From Bacteroides luhongzhouii (GTDB lineage Bacteria > Bacteroidota > Bacteroidia > Bacteroidales > Bacteroidaceae), in contig NZ_CP059973.1 in the NCBI RefSeq assembly GCF_009193295.2, forward strand, positions 2,232,001-2,296,000: a stretch of DNA of 64,000 bases. Direction: 5' to 3'. The notes below the pieces were generated by a model, which was not told the origin of the DNA, searched no databases, and was given only the letters and a program-made list of their open reading frames with translations. Shown in pieces: positions 47,767 through 55,873 of this stretch. Position 1 is the stretch's first letter, and each line of letters opens with the position of its first letter. Made by a program: the position numbers and the translations under genes.

Positions 47767-47969
47767 GGCTGTCTAAAAAGTCGGTTCTATCCTCATTCTC
47801 CTCCTTCAAGAAGGAGGAGTACCCGTAGAGGAGGTGGTAGGTAAATATATAAATCTTTCATCTACAATAAGATAGGGGTAATTTTGTTTATCCTACCACC
47901 CCGTCCTTCGGATACCCCTCCTTCCCGAAGGAGGGGAGTTAGAGTAACTGACGACTTTTTAGACAGCCT
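47767..47969. mobile_element. 203-bp MITE-like element with 17-bp perfect terminal inverted repeats
   Basis: AGGCTGTCTAAAAAGTC (47767-47783) is exactly reverse-complemented at 47953-47969. The two halves are imperfect mirror images along much of their length. Each also holds its own hairpin: TCCTCCTTC-aa-GAAGGAGGA at 47800-47819 and a 10-bp stem at 47915-47936. No gene is carried and no clear target duplication is visible. The ends look like transposase-recognised termini, so a related full-length IS probably mobilised it. Confidence 0.7.
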
Positions 47970-48013
47970 CTTTACTTTAGCTCTTAATTATGTTTATTCC
48001 CAAACGAAATATT

Positions 48014-49108
48014 TTACTTCTGAGAGAAACGCTTTACCTGCTCTTCGATCAGTTCCTTGTCATCAAAGTAATTAATCTTCATTGCTTTCTTCACGTCAGC
48101 CAACGTTTCTGCAGCAGTAGTTCTGGCCACTTCGCATCCTTTCTGAAGCATGTCATATATAGCCGGAATGTCTTTGCTGAACTCTTTACGACGGTTGCGA
48201 ATCGGTTCGAGAATTTCTTGCATGATAGAGTTCAGAAAACGTTTTACTTTTACGTCGCCCAGTCCGCCGCGTTGATAATGCGCTTTTAGTTCTGCCAGAT
48301 TCGGATAATCCGGTAGGTAACGTTCAAAATGTTCGGGGAGGCAGAAAGCATCCAGGTAAGTAAATACCGTATTACCTTCAATCTTTCCCGGATCTTGTAC
48401 GCGGAGATGTCCCGGGTCGGTATACATACTCATGATTTTCTTTTGGATTTCTTCCGGTTCTTCCGAGAGATAGATGCAGTTTCCGAGCGATTTACTCATT
48501 TTAGCTTTACCGTCAGTTCCCGGAAGACGCAAACAAGCCGCATTGTCCGGCAACAGGATTTCCGGTTCTACCAATGTTTCACCATATATATAGTTGAAAC
48601 GGCGAACGATTTCACGAGCCTGTTCGAGCATCGGTTCCTGGTCTTCACCCACAGGGACAGTCGTTGCGCGGAACGCTGTAATGTCCGCTGCCTGGCTGAT
48701 GGGATAAGTGAAGAAACCTACGGGAATACTTGCTTCAAAGTTACGCATCTGAATTTCCGATTTCACAGTCGGGTTACGTTGCAGTCGGGATACGCTGACA
48801 AGGTCCATATAATAGAAACTAAGTTCGCACAGTTCCGGAATTTGCGACTGGATGAAAATCGTAGCTTTAGTCGGATCAATACCACAAGCCAGATAATCAA
48901 GAGCAACTTCGATTACATTCTGACGCACCTTTTCCGGATTGTCTATATTGTCTGTCAATGCCTGTGAATCGGCAATGAAGATAAACATCTTACTATAATC
49001 ACCTGCATTCTGCAAGTCAACTCTGCGTTTCAACGAACCTACATAGTGACCGATATGAAGTCTTCCGGTAGGGCGGTCGCCTGTCAATATGATTTTTTCT
49101 TTGCTCAT
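48014..49108 (-). CDS. trpS: tryptophanyl-tRNA synthetase
   Basis: This class I synthetase charges tRNA-Trp. I start at 49108 ([15 protein letters not shown]), giving 364 residues; the open frame upstream encodes a non-conserved extension. The HIGH signature is in [11 protein letters not shown] and KMSKS is in [12 protein letters not shown] minus-strand -7 box TATCTTTG at 49147-49140 lies 31 bp before the start, which supports this choice. It is monocistronic. Confidence 0.95.
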   Translation of the reverse strand: MSKEKIILTGDRPTGRLHIGHYVGSLKRRVDLQNAGDYSKMFIFIADSQALTDNIDNPEKVRQNVIEVALDYLACGIDPTKATIFIQSQIPELCELSFYYMDLVSVSRLQRNPTVKSEIQMRNFEASIPVGFFTYPISQAADITAFRATTVPVGEDQEPMLEQAREIVRRFNYIYGETLVEPEILLPDNAACLRLPGTDGKAKMSKSLGNCIYLSEEPEEIQKKIMSMYTDPGHLRVQDPGKIEGNTVFTYLDAFCLPEHFERYLPDYPNLAELKAHYQRGGLGDVKVKRFLNSIMQEILEPIRNRRKEFSKDIPAIYDMLQKGCEVARTTAAETLADVKKAMKINYFDDKELIEEQVKRFSQK

Positions 49109-49353
49109 AATGAATGTCTTATTTATAATCAATGGAACGCAAAGATAAGGATAAAAACTGAAAAATGAATAAAAACGGAGATACTTCATTTTCGAAATGC
49201 CCACTTCTGTCAATGCTTGTGAAAAGATTAATGAAGGTTGTCTTGATAAATAAAGAGTTGAAATCATGATTCTTATGTTTTTTATATATCTTTGTAGCAT
49301 ACTAACCATCGTTTTATAGCCTCATTAAAGAGTGGCTGGAAAATGAATGAAAA

Positions 49354-50187
49354 ATGAAAAAGATTCTTTTAATATGTTTGTCATCTTTGTTAATAATGAG
49401 TGATTTGGCAGCACAACAACAGACTATGGTTGTATGGCCGGGAGAAGTGCCGGGTGCAACTAAGGAAAAACAAGCCATGGTGAAGGACTTAACTACCGAA
49501 CCGGGTGTGATACGTATAACGGAAGTTACCAATCCGACACTGGAAATATACCAACCTGTAGGTGCGGGGAACGGAGCGGGAGTAATCGTATGTCCGGGAG
49601 GAGGATATGCACTTTTAGCTTATGATAAAGAGGGAACTGATATTGCAAAGTGGCTGGCGAAACAAGGCTTTACTGCCTATGTACTTGCCTATCGGGTACC
49701 CGGTAAGCAAGATGGGGCATTGCAGGACGTGCAGCGTTCCATCCGGCTGATGCGTCAGAAGAATAAGCAACTCGAAAAAGTGGGAGTAATCGGATTCTCT
49801 GCTGGCGGCAGTCTTTCTGCAAGAGCGGCCACACGCTTTAATGAGAATACTTATCCGAAAGTAGATGCAGCGGATGAACTTAGTTGTCGTCCGGATTTTG
49901 CATTGCTGATTTATCCGGCCTATTTAGATCAGGGAAATGAACGGACCTTGACCCCGGAACTGACTATCACCGAACAGACACCTCCCATGTTTTTGTTTGC
50001 CACCAGTGATGATTTCCATGCCAATAGCGCTTTAGTTATGGCACAAGCATTGCGCGATCATAAAATACCCGTAGAATTTCACCTTACGGCAAAGGGAGGA
50101 CATGGATATGGTATGCGTGGAGCTCCGGCAGGACTTTTATGGCCTTCGTGGGCCGAGCAGTGGTTGAAAGAATTTGTGAAAAAGTAG
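49354..50187 (+). CDS. secreted alpha/beta-hydrolase (esterase)
   Basis: This 277-residue protein has a type I signal peptide (ICLSSLLIMSDLAAQ), so it is periplasmic or secreted. The alpha/beta-hydrolase fold shows an oxyanion region VCPGGGYALLAYDKEG, nucleophile elbow GFSAGG, Asp in FATSDDFHAN and His in KGGHGYGM. Such proteins are often annotated as acetyl-xylan or sugar esterases (BD-FAE/XynB-like); the actual substrate is not evident. A -7 box TATCTTTG is at 49287-49294. It is not in a recognisable carbohydrate operon. Confidence 0.85.
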   Translation: MKKILLICLSSLLIMSDLAAQQQTMVVWPGEVPGATKEKQAMVKDLTTEPGVIRITEVTNPTLEIYQPVGAGNGAGVIVCPGGGYALLAYDKEGTDIAKWLAKQGFTAYVLAYRVPGKQDGALQDVQRSIRLMRQKNKQLEKVGVIGFSAGGSLSARAATRFNENTYPKVDAADELSCRPDFALLIYPAYLDQGNERTLTPELTITEQTPPMFLFATSDDFHANSALVMAQALRDHKIPVEFHLTAKGGHGYGMRGAPAGLLWPSWAEQWLKEFVKK

Positions 50188-50196
50188 TAGTTTCTT

Positions 50197-50227
50197 TTTG
50201 CTATTTCCAAAATTAGTAGTTACTTTG
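50197..50227 (+). promoter_or_regulatory. promoter of the carB leader
   Basis: TTTG (50197-50200), 19 bp, then TTACTTTG (50220-50227), which differs from TAnnTTTG at one position. Transcription would begin near 50234, some 14 bases before a short leader ORF. Confidence 0.6.
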
Positions 50228-50247
50228 CACAAATTTTGAAGAAAACA

Positions 50248-50367
50248 ATGAATCAACAGGAAATTAGAAGTAAGTATTATCTACATTCGGATGTTTTGCA
50301 CCCGGAAACGGCGGGCTTCTTCTCTTATTTCCAAAAACGATATTTTAGTTCTTTGGTAATGCGTTAG
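50248..50367 (+). CDS. 39-residue leader-peptide candidate, aromatic-rich
   Basis: A short frame runs from ATG at 50248 to TAG at 50365-50367. Eight of 39 residues are Phe or Tyr, concentrated in KYY, FFSYF and RYF. Its last codons form the left arm of the following terminator hairpin, the geometry of a translation-coupled attenuator. No other small protein of this sequence is known to me. It could instead be a real small protein or chance. Confidence 0.5.
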   Translation: MNQQEIRSKYYLHSDVLHPETAGFFSYFQKRYFSSLVMR

Positions 50368-50396
50368 TCCTTTTTTGAGGGCAACGCATTTTTTTT
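50358..50396 (+). terminator. attenuator-type terminator upstream of carB
   Basis: AATGCGTT (50358-50365) pairs perfectly with AACGCATT (50383-50390) over a 17-nt loop and is followed by six more T residues. It lies between the predicted promoter and carB, so it must be read through or carB needs another promoter. Confidence 0.7.
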
Positions 50397-50440
50397 ATAA
50401 GCAAACTTAGATATAACAACATATTATAACAACAAAAGAA

Positions 50441-53400
50441 ATGGAAAAGGAAATCAAGAAAGTCCTCGTTTTGGGTTCAGGAGCACTCAAGATCGGACAG
50501 GCAGGAGAATTTGACTACTCTGGCTCACAAGCACTGAAAGCGTTGAAAGAAGAAGGTATCAGCTCGGTACTGGTTAATCCGAACATTGCAACCATTCAGA
50601 CTTCTGAAGGTATTGCTGATAAGGTGTATTTCCTTCCTGTGAATACTTATTTCGTAGAAGAAATTATCAAGAAAGAAAAACCGGATGGTATTCTGCTGGC
50701 ATTCGGCGGACAGACTGCATTGAACTGCGGTGCTGAACTTTATACACAAGGTGTTCTTGATAAATACGGAGTAAAGGTACTCGGAACTTCGGTAGAAGCT
50801 ATCATGTATACAGAAGACCGTGACCTGTTCGTGAAGAAACTGAATGAAATCGACATGAAGACTCCGGTTAGCGAGGCAGTAGAAAACATGGAAGATGCCA
50901 TTGCTGCTGCACGCAGAATTGGTTATCCTGTCATGGTGCGTTCTGCCTATGCATTGGGTGGTCTTGGTAGCGGTATCTGTGCCAATGAGGAAGAGTTCCT
51001 GAAACTGGCAGAGAGCTCATTTGCTTTCTCAAAACAAATTCTGGTAGAAGAGTCTTTGAAAGGCTGGAAAGAGATCGAATTTGAAGTGATCCGTGACGCT
51101 AACGACCATTGCTTCACAGTAGCTAGCATGGAAAACTTCGATCCGTTGGGTATTCATACCGGTGAATCAATAGTAGTAGCTCCTACCTGCTCGCTGGATG
51201 ATAAAGAATTGGCTCTGTTGAAGGAACTTTCCACCAAATGTATCCGTCACCTCGGTATCGTGGGTGAATGTAATATTCAGTATGCTTTCAACTCTGATAC
51301 GGATGATTACCGTGTGATTGAAGTAAATGCCCGTTTGAGCCGTTCTTCTGCATTGGCTTCTAAGGCTACCGGTTATCCATTGGCATTCGTTGCTGCTAAA
51401 GTAGCGCTTGGTTACACACTCGACCAGATTGGTGAGATGGGAACCCCGAACTCTGCATACGTAGCTCCACAACTTGACTACTATATCTGTAAAATCCCTC
51501 GTTGGGACTTGACTAAGTTTGCCGGTGTATCTCGTGAAATCGGTTCAAGCATGAAATCAGTTGGTGAAATCATGTCTATCGGTCGCTCTTTCGAAGAAAT
51601 CATCCAGAAAGGTCTTCGTATGATCGGTCAGGGAATGCACGGTTTCGTAGGAAACGATGATTCGCATTTCGACGACCTCGACAAAGAACTATCTTGCCCG
51701 ACAGACTTGCGTGTCTTCGCTATCGCACAAGCAATGGAAGAAGGTTACACCATCGAACGTATCCATGACCTGACAAAGATTGACCCATGGTTCCTTGGCA
51801 AACTGAAAAATATCGTAGACTACAAAGCGAAACTGTCCACCTATAATAAGGTAGAAGATATACCTGCTGATGTAATGCGTGAAGCTAAAGTGTTAGGTTT
51901 CTCCGACTTCCAGATTGCCCGTTTCGTTCTGAATCCAACCGGAAACATGGAGAAAGAAAACCTGGCAGTGCGTGCTCATCGTAAATCGATGGGTATTCTT
52001 CCGGCTGTAAAACGTATTAATACGGTTGCTTCCGAACATCCGGAACTGACTAACTATCTGTATATGACTTATGCAGTGGAAGGTTATGATGTGAACTATT
52101 ATAAGAATGAAAAATCAGTAGTCGTATTGGGCTCGGGTGCTTACCGTATCGGTAGCTCTGTGGAATTTGACTGGTGTTCGGTGAATGCGGTTCAGACTGC
52201 CCGCAAACTGGGTTACAAGTCTATCATGATTAACTACAATCCAGAAACGGTTTCTACTGACTATGATATGTGCGACCGTCTTTACTTCGACGAACTTTCG
52301 TTCGAACGTGTACTTGACGTAATCGACCTCGAACAACCTCGTGGTGTGATCGTCTCGGTAGGCGGACAAATCCCGAACAACCTGGCTATGAAACTTTACC
52401 GCCAGTCGGTTCCTGTATTGGGTACTTCTCCGATTTCTATCGACCGTGCTGAAAACCGTAACAAGTTCTCGGCTATGCTCGATCAACTGGGTATCGACCA
52501 ACCGGCTTGGATGGAACTGACCAGTCTTGAAGAAGTGAAGGGATTTGTAGAAAAAGTAGGCTACCCGGTATTGGTTCGTCCTTCTTACGTCCTTTCAGGA
52601 GCAGCAATGAATGTTTGCTACGACGATGAAGAATTGGAGAACTTCCTGAAGATGGCTGCCGAAGTTTCTAAAGAATATCCGGTTGTTGTTTCCCAGTTCC
52701 TTGAAAATACGAAAGAGATTGAATTTGATGCCGTTGCTCAGAATGGGGAAGTGGTAGAATATGCAATTTCCGAACACGTAGAGTTTGCCGGTGTTCACTC
52801 CGGTGATGCTACTTTGGTATTCCCGGCACAAAAGATTTACTTTGCAACAGCTCGTCGCATCAAGAAGATCAGCCGTCAGATTGCTAAAGAACTCAATATC
52901 TCCGGTCCGTTCAATATCCAGTTCCTGGCTCGTAACAATGAAGTGAAAGTAATCGAATGTAACTTGCGTGCTTCTCGTAGCTTCCCGTTTGTTTCTAAAG
53001 TTCTGAAACGTAACTTTATCGAAACAGCTACCCGCATCATGTTGGATGCTCCATACTCACGTCCGGATAAGTCGGCGTTCGATATCGATTGGATCGGTGT
53101 AAAGGCTTCTCAATTCTCCTTCTCTCGTCTGCACAAAGCTGACCCGGTATTGGGCGTAGATATGTCTTCTACAGGTGAAGTGGGATGTATCGGTGATGAT
53201 TTCTCTGAAGCATTGCTGAATGCAATGATTGCTACCGGATTCAAGATTCCTGAAAAAGCAGTGATGTTCTCTTCCGGTGCAATGAAATCGAAAGTAGATT
53301 TGCTGGATGCCAGTCGTATGCTGTTCGGTAAGGGTTATCAGATTTACGCAACTGCCGGAACGGCTGCTTTCCTGAATGCTCATGGAGTAGATGCAACACC

Positions 53401-53662
53401 AGTTTACTGGCCGGATGAAAAACCGGGTGCAGAGAACAATGTCATGAAGATGATTGCTGACCATAAGTTTGATTTGATCGTTAACATTCCGAAGAATCAC
53501 AGCAAACGTGAATTAACGAATGGTTATCGTATCCGTCGCGGTGCAATCGATCATAACATTCCGTTGATTACAAATGCTCGTTTGGCAAGTGCCTTTATCG
53601 AAGCATTCTGCGAATTGAAACTGAATGATATTCAGATTAAGAGCTGGCAGGAATATAAATAA
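50441..53662 (+). CDS. carB: carbamoyl-phosphate synthase large subunit
   Basis: CarB makes carbamoyl phosphate from bicarbonate, ammonia and two ATP, feeding arginine and pyrimidine synthesis. It has the full length of 1073 residues, with two homologous halves. Each has a start motif (LVLGSGALKIGQAGEFDYSG and VVLGSGAYRIGSSVEFDW) and an ATP-grasp domain (RSAYALGGLGSG and RPSYVLSGAAMN). The C-terminal MGS-like regulatory domain starts near residue 930. No carA lies next to it in this window; upstream is the leader/attenuator, downstream a terminator. Confidence 0.97.
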   Translation: MEKEIKKVLVLGSGALKIGQAGEFDYSGSQALKALKEEGISSVLVNPNIATIQTSEGIADKVYFLPVNTYFVEEIIKKEKPDGILLAFGGQTALNCGAELYTQGVLDKYGVKVLGTSVEAIMYTEDRDLFVKKLNEIDMKTPVSEAVENMEDAIAAARRIGYPVMVRSAYALGGLGSGICANEEEFLKLAESSFAFSKQILVEESLKGWKEIEFEVIRDANDHCFTVASMENFDPLGIHTGESIVVAPTCSLDDKELALLKELSTKCIRHLGIVGECNIQYAFNSDTDDYRVIEVNARLSRSSALASKATGYPLAFVAAKVALGYTLDQIGEMGTPNSAYVAPQLDYYICKIPRWDLTKFAGVSREIGSSMKSVGEIMSIGRSFEEIIQKGLRMIGQGMHGFVGNDDSHFDDLDKELSCPTDLRVFAIAQAMEEGYTIERIHDLTKIDPWFLGKLKNIVDYKAKLSTYNKVEDIPADVMREAKVLGFSDFQIARFVLNPTGNMEKENLAVRAHRKSMGILPAVKRINTVASEHPELTNYLYMTYAVEGYDVNYYKNEKSVVVLGSGAYRIGSSVEFDWCSVNAVQTARKLGYKSIMINYNPETVSTDYDMCDRLYFDELSFERVLDVIDLEQPRGVIVSVGGQIPNNLAMKLYRQSVPVLGTSPISIDRAENRNKFSAMLDQLGIDQPAWMELTSLEEVKGFVEKVGYPVLVRPSYVLSGAAMNVCYDDEELENFLKMAAEVSKEYPVVVSQFLENTKEIEFDAVAQNGEVVEYAISEHVEFAGVHSGDATLVFPAQKIYFATARRIKKISRQIAKELNISGPFNIQFLARNNEVKVIECNLRASRSFPFVSKVLKRNFIETATRIMLDAPYSRPDKSAFDIDWIGVKASQFSFSRLHKADPVLGVDMSSTGEVGCIGDDFSEALLNAMIATGFKIPEKAVMFSSGAMKSKVDLLDASRMLFGKGYQIYATAGTAAFLNAHGVDATPVYWPDEKPGAENNVMKMIADHKFDLIVNIPKNHSKRELTNGYRIRRGAIDHNIPLITNARLASAFIEAFCELKLNDIQIKSWQEYK

Positions 53663-53687
53663 AAACAGCTTTAGCTGTCTGTTAGAT

Positions 53688-53735
53688 AAAAAGAACTCCC
53701 TCTTTGGCTTGTCCAAAGAGGGAGTTCTTTTTTAT
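53688..53735 (+). terminator. strong terminator after carB
   Basis: A perfect 20-bp stem joins 53688-53707 to 53713-53732 with a 5-nt loop, flanked by A and T tracts. It begins 25 bp after the carB stop. Confidence 0.92.
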
Positions 53736-53904
53736 TAGCAAATATAGCACATTAGAGTGTGTTCTATATAGGGAGTGTTTTGTTATTAATAAATGATTAA
53801 AGTTAATTATTGGTTGAAACTAAGTAGAATCTGCCTATCCATCAGCAAGAGAAGAGATTTATTTTTTATTTTTGTTTTTTGAAAAGATAAAATCAGATAA
53901 AACA

Positions 53905-54678
53905 ATGTTAGTACTTCTATCTTGTGCCAAGACTATGAGTGAGACTTCAAAGGTGAAAATACCTTTGAAGACAGTTCCACGATTTCAAAAAGAAGCTTCC
54001 GGGATTGCTTTGCAGATGTCACAGTTTTCAGTGGATGAACTGGAACGCCTGTTGCGTATAAATGCCAGGATGGCGGTAGAGAATTATAAGCGTTATCAGG
54101 CTTTTCATGCAGAAGATACGCCGGAATTGCCAGCTTTGCTGGCTTATACCGGAATTGTGTTCAAACGATTGAACGCAAAGGATTTCTCGAAAGAAGAATT
54201 TGAATATGCGCAGGGACATCTGCGGTTGACTTCTTTTTGTTATGGGTTGTTGAGGCCTTTAGATGTTATTCGTTCCTATCGCTTGGAAGGAGACGTAGTA
54301 TTGCCGGAACCGGGCAATCAGACCATGTTCTCTTATTGGAAATCTCGTCTGACGGATGTTTTCATTGAAGATATAAAGAAAGCGGGAGGCATACTCTGCA
54401 ATTTGGCCAGCGACGAAATGAAAAGTTTGTTTGATTGGAAGCGTGTGGAGAGGGAAGTACGTGTCATTACTCCCGAATTTCAGGTATGGAAGAACGGGAA
54501 ATTAGCTTCGATAGTGATCTATATCAAAATGTCCCGTGGCGAAATGACGCGGTTCATTCTGAAGAATAGAATAGAAGATCCGGAGGATTTGAAAAGCTTC
54601 TCCTGGGAAGGATTCGAATTTAACGAATCTCTTTCGGGTGAAAAGAAGTTTGTATTTACTAACGGTAAAGAAATATAA
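53905..54678 (+). CDS. yaaA: peroxide stress protein YaaA (DUF328)
   Basis: This 257-residue protein starts at the ATG at 53905 (MLVLLSCAKTM), the expected family beginning; an upstream TTG extension is unlikely. Family features include LLSCAKTM at the start, LPALLAYTGIVFKRL, FCYGLLRPLDVIRSYRLE and FSWEGFEFNESLS at the end. E. coli YaaA lowers free intracellular iron and protects DNA against peroxide. The sugar acetyltransferase gene starts three bases after its stop. Confidence 0.9.
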   Translation: MLVLLSCAKTMSETSKVKIPLKTVPRFQKEASGIALQMSQFSVDELERLLRINARMAVENYKRYQAFHAEDTPELPALLAYTGIVFKRLNAKDFSKEEFEYAQGHLRLTSFCYGLLRPLDVIRSYRLEGDVVLPEPGNQTMFSYWKSRLTDVFIEDIKKAGGILCNLASDEMKSLFDWKRVEREVRVITPEFQVWKNGKLASIVIYIKMSRGEMTRFILKNRIEDPEDLKSFSWEGFEFNESLSGEKKFVFTNGKEI

Positions 54679-54681
54679 AGT

Positions 54682-55236
54682 ATGACGGAAGTAGAAAAGA
54701 TGCGTAGCAGCCGGTTGGCTGATATGGCTGCGCCGGAATTGCAGGTGCGTTTTGAACATGCCAAGAAGCTGCTGGCACGTATGCGGGGAATGAGTACGTA
54801 TGATGAGGGGTATCGGGAATTATTGGAAAAACTGGTACCGGGGATTCCTGAAACTTCAATTATCTGTCCGCCTTTCCATTGCGATCATGGAGACGGAATC
54901 AAATTGGGTGAACATGTATTTGTGAATGCCAATTGCACTTTCCTGGATGGAGGATATATCACGATAGGCGCCCATACGCTGGTTGGGCCTTGTGTACAGA
55001 TTTATACGCCGCATCATCCGATGGATTATCTGGAAAGAAGAGGCTCTAAGGAATATGCTTATCCGGTGACGATTGGTGAAGACTGCTGGATTGGTGGGGG
55101 CGCTATTATCTGTCCCGGCGTGACGATTGGCAATCGCTGTGTAATAGGAGCGGGGAGCGTTGTGACGAGAGATATTCCCGACGACAGTGTGGCAGTCGGG
55201 AATCCGGCACGTGTTGTTCGCAAACAAGTTGTTTAA
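54682..55236 (+). CDS. maltose/galactoside O-acetyltransferase-type enzyme
   Basis: This hexapeptide-repeat acetyltransferase has 184 residues. The N-terminal Mac domain is residues about 5-60 (EVEKMRSSRLADM). Left-handed beta-helix repeats follow (KLGEHVFVNANCTFLDGG, TIGEDCWIGGGAIICPGV, TIGNRCVIGAGSVVTRDI). The catalytic histidine lies in IYTPHHPMD. It should transfer acetyl from acetyl-CoA to a sugar; the natural substrate is unclear. It is coupled to yaaA by position only. Confidence 0.88.
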   Translation: MTEVEKMRSSRLADMAAPELQVRFEHAKKLLARMRGMSTYDEGYRELLEKLVPGIPETSIICPPFHCDHGDGIKLGEHVFVNANCTFLDGGYITIGAHTLVGPCVQIYTPHHPMDYLERRGSKEYAYPVTIGEDCWIGGGAIICPGVTIGNRCVIGAGSVVTRDIPDDSVAVGNPARVVRKQVV

Positions 55237-55492
55237 CGCTTGACCGGAAAGGTTATTTCCCGGAATTTAAGCGTTTCTGCGTTACTATCCTCGTTGTGAA
55301 TCCGTTTCCCTGCAGATTCTTTTTAATTATTAATGATAGAGAAAGAGGCGCGACTATCTTTATTTTGTTCTGTTTATTAGACGAACCGGAAGATGTGAAA
55401 GTTGCAAGAAAAAAGTTTTTATTATTATTTGCTGATAATCAGAGTGTTCCTTTATTTGATGAAAAATTTCTTGAAAAATAATACATGAAATG
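55237..55492. other. gene-free stretch after the acetyltransferase
   Basis: This region, together with the tRNA promoter that follows, makes a 312-bp gap. A 61-codon frame starting with GTG (55296-55481) has no recognisable features and no convincing start, so I do not call it. AAGCGT-like words occur near its beginning (55232-55276), but no strong hairpin or repeat is evident. Confidence 0.4.
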
Positions 55493-55523
55493 TTTGCAGA
55501 ATTCAAAAAATGCCGTACCTTTG
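55493..55523 (+). promoter_or_regulatory. promoter of the tRNA-Val pair
   Basis: TTTG (55493-55496), exactly 19 bp, then TACCTTTG (55516-55523): a full match to the Bacteroides consensus. The first tRNA begins 26 bp after the -7 box. Confidence 0.88.
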
Positions 55524-55548
55524 CATCGCTTTTGAAACGGAAGTGTAC

Positions 55549-55623
55549 GGGCGTTTAGCTCAGCTGGTTCAGAGCATCTGCCTTACAAGCAGAGGGTCGG
55601 CGGTTCGAATCCGTCAACGCCCA
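55549..55623 (+). tRNA. tRNA-Val (anticodon TAC), copy 1
   Basis: This 75-nt tRNA has acceptor arms GGGCGTT and AACGCCC with discriminator A at 55623. The D arm is GCTCAGCTGGTTCAGAGC, the anticodon loop centres on CTTACAA (anticodon TAC) and the T loop is GGTTCGAATCC. The CCA end is not encoded. CGGAAGTGT (55538-55546) before it and ACACTTCCG (55638-55646) after it are perfect complements and would clamp the precursor. Confidence 0.96.
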
Positions 55624-55658
55624 CACAAAAAAACGAAACACTTCCGGCTCATTAACAA

Positions 55659-55733
55659 GGGCGTTTAGCTCAGCTGGTTCAGAGCATCTGCCTTACAAGC
55701 AGAGGGTCGGCGGTTCGAATCCGTCAACGCCCA
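55659..55733 (+). tRNA. tRNA-Val (anticodon TAC), copy 2
   Basis: This copy is identical in all 75 bases to copy 1, 110 bp further on, with the same four-base 3' flank. It is presumably transcribed with copy 1 from the promoter at 55493 and ended by the terminator at 55744. Confidence 0.96.
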
Positions 55734-55743
55734 CACAAAACAG

Positions 55744-55775
55744 AGTCTTACGAAGAAATTCGTGAGACTTTTTTT
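55744..55775 (+). terminator. terminator after the tRNA pair
   Basis: AGTCTTACGAA (55744-55754) pairs with TTCGTGAGACT (55759-55769), one G-T pair, followed by a T tract. Confidence 0.88.
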
Positions 55776-55838
55776 ATTTCTTACCTCTTTTATACAAACT
55801 TTCTTCCTCCTTTTATCTTATAACTCAGGAAAAAGAGT

Positions 55839-55846
55839 TAATTTTG
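55839..55846 (+). promoter_or_regulatory. -7 box of purB
   Basis: TAATTTTG fits TAnnTTTG and lies 27 bp before the purB start. No clear -33 element is seen. Confidence 0.55.
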
Positions 55847-55873
55847 CAGTCTGATAATTATCTAAGAAAACGT

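Noticed and set aside
49109..49309. 67-residue extension of TrpS
   Set aside because: The family starts at [13 protein letters not shown], and a minus-strand -7 box lies at 49147-49140, inside the extension.
55296..55481. 61-codon frame before the tRNA genes
   Set aside because: GTG start, no domain, no convincing translation signal; left as gene-free.
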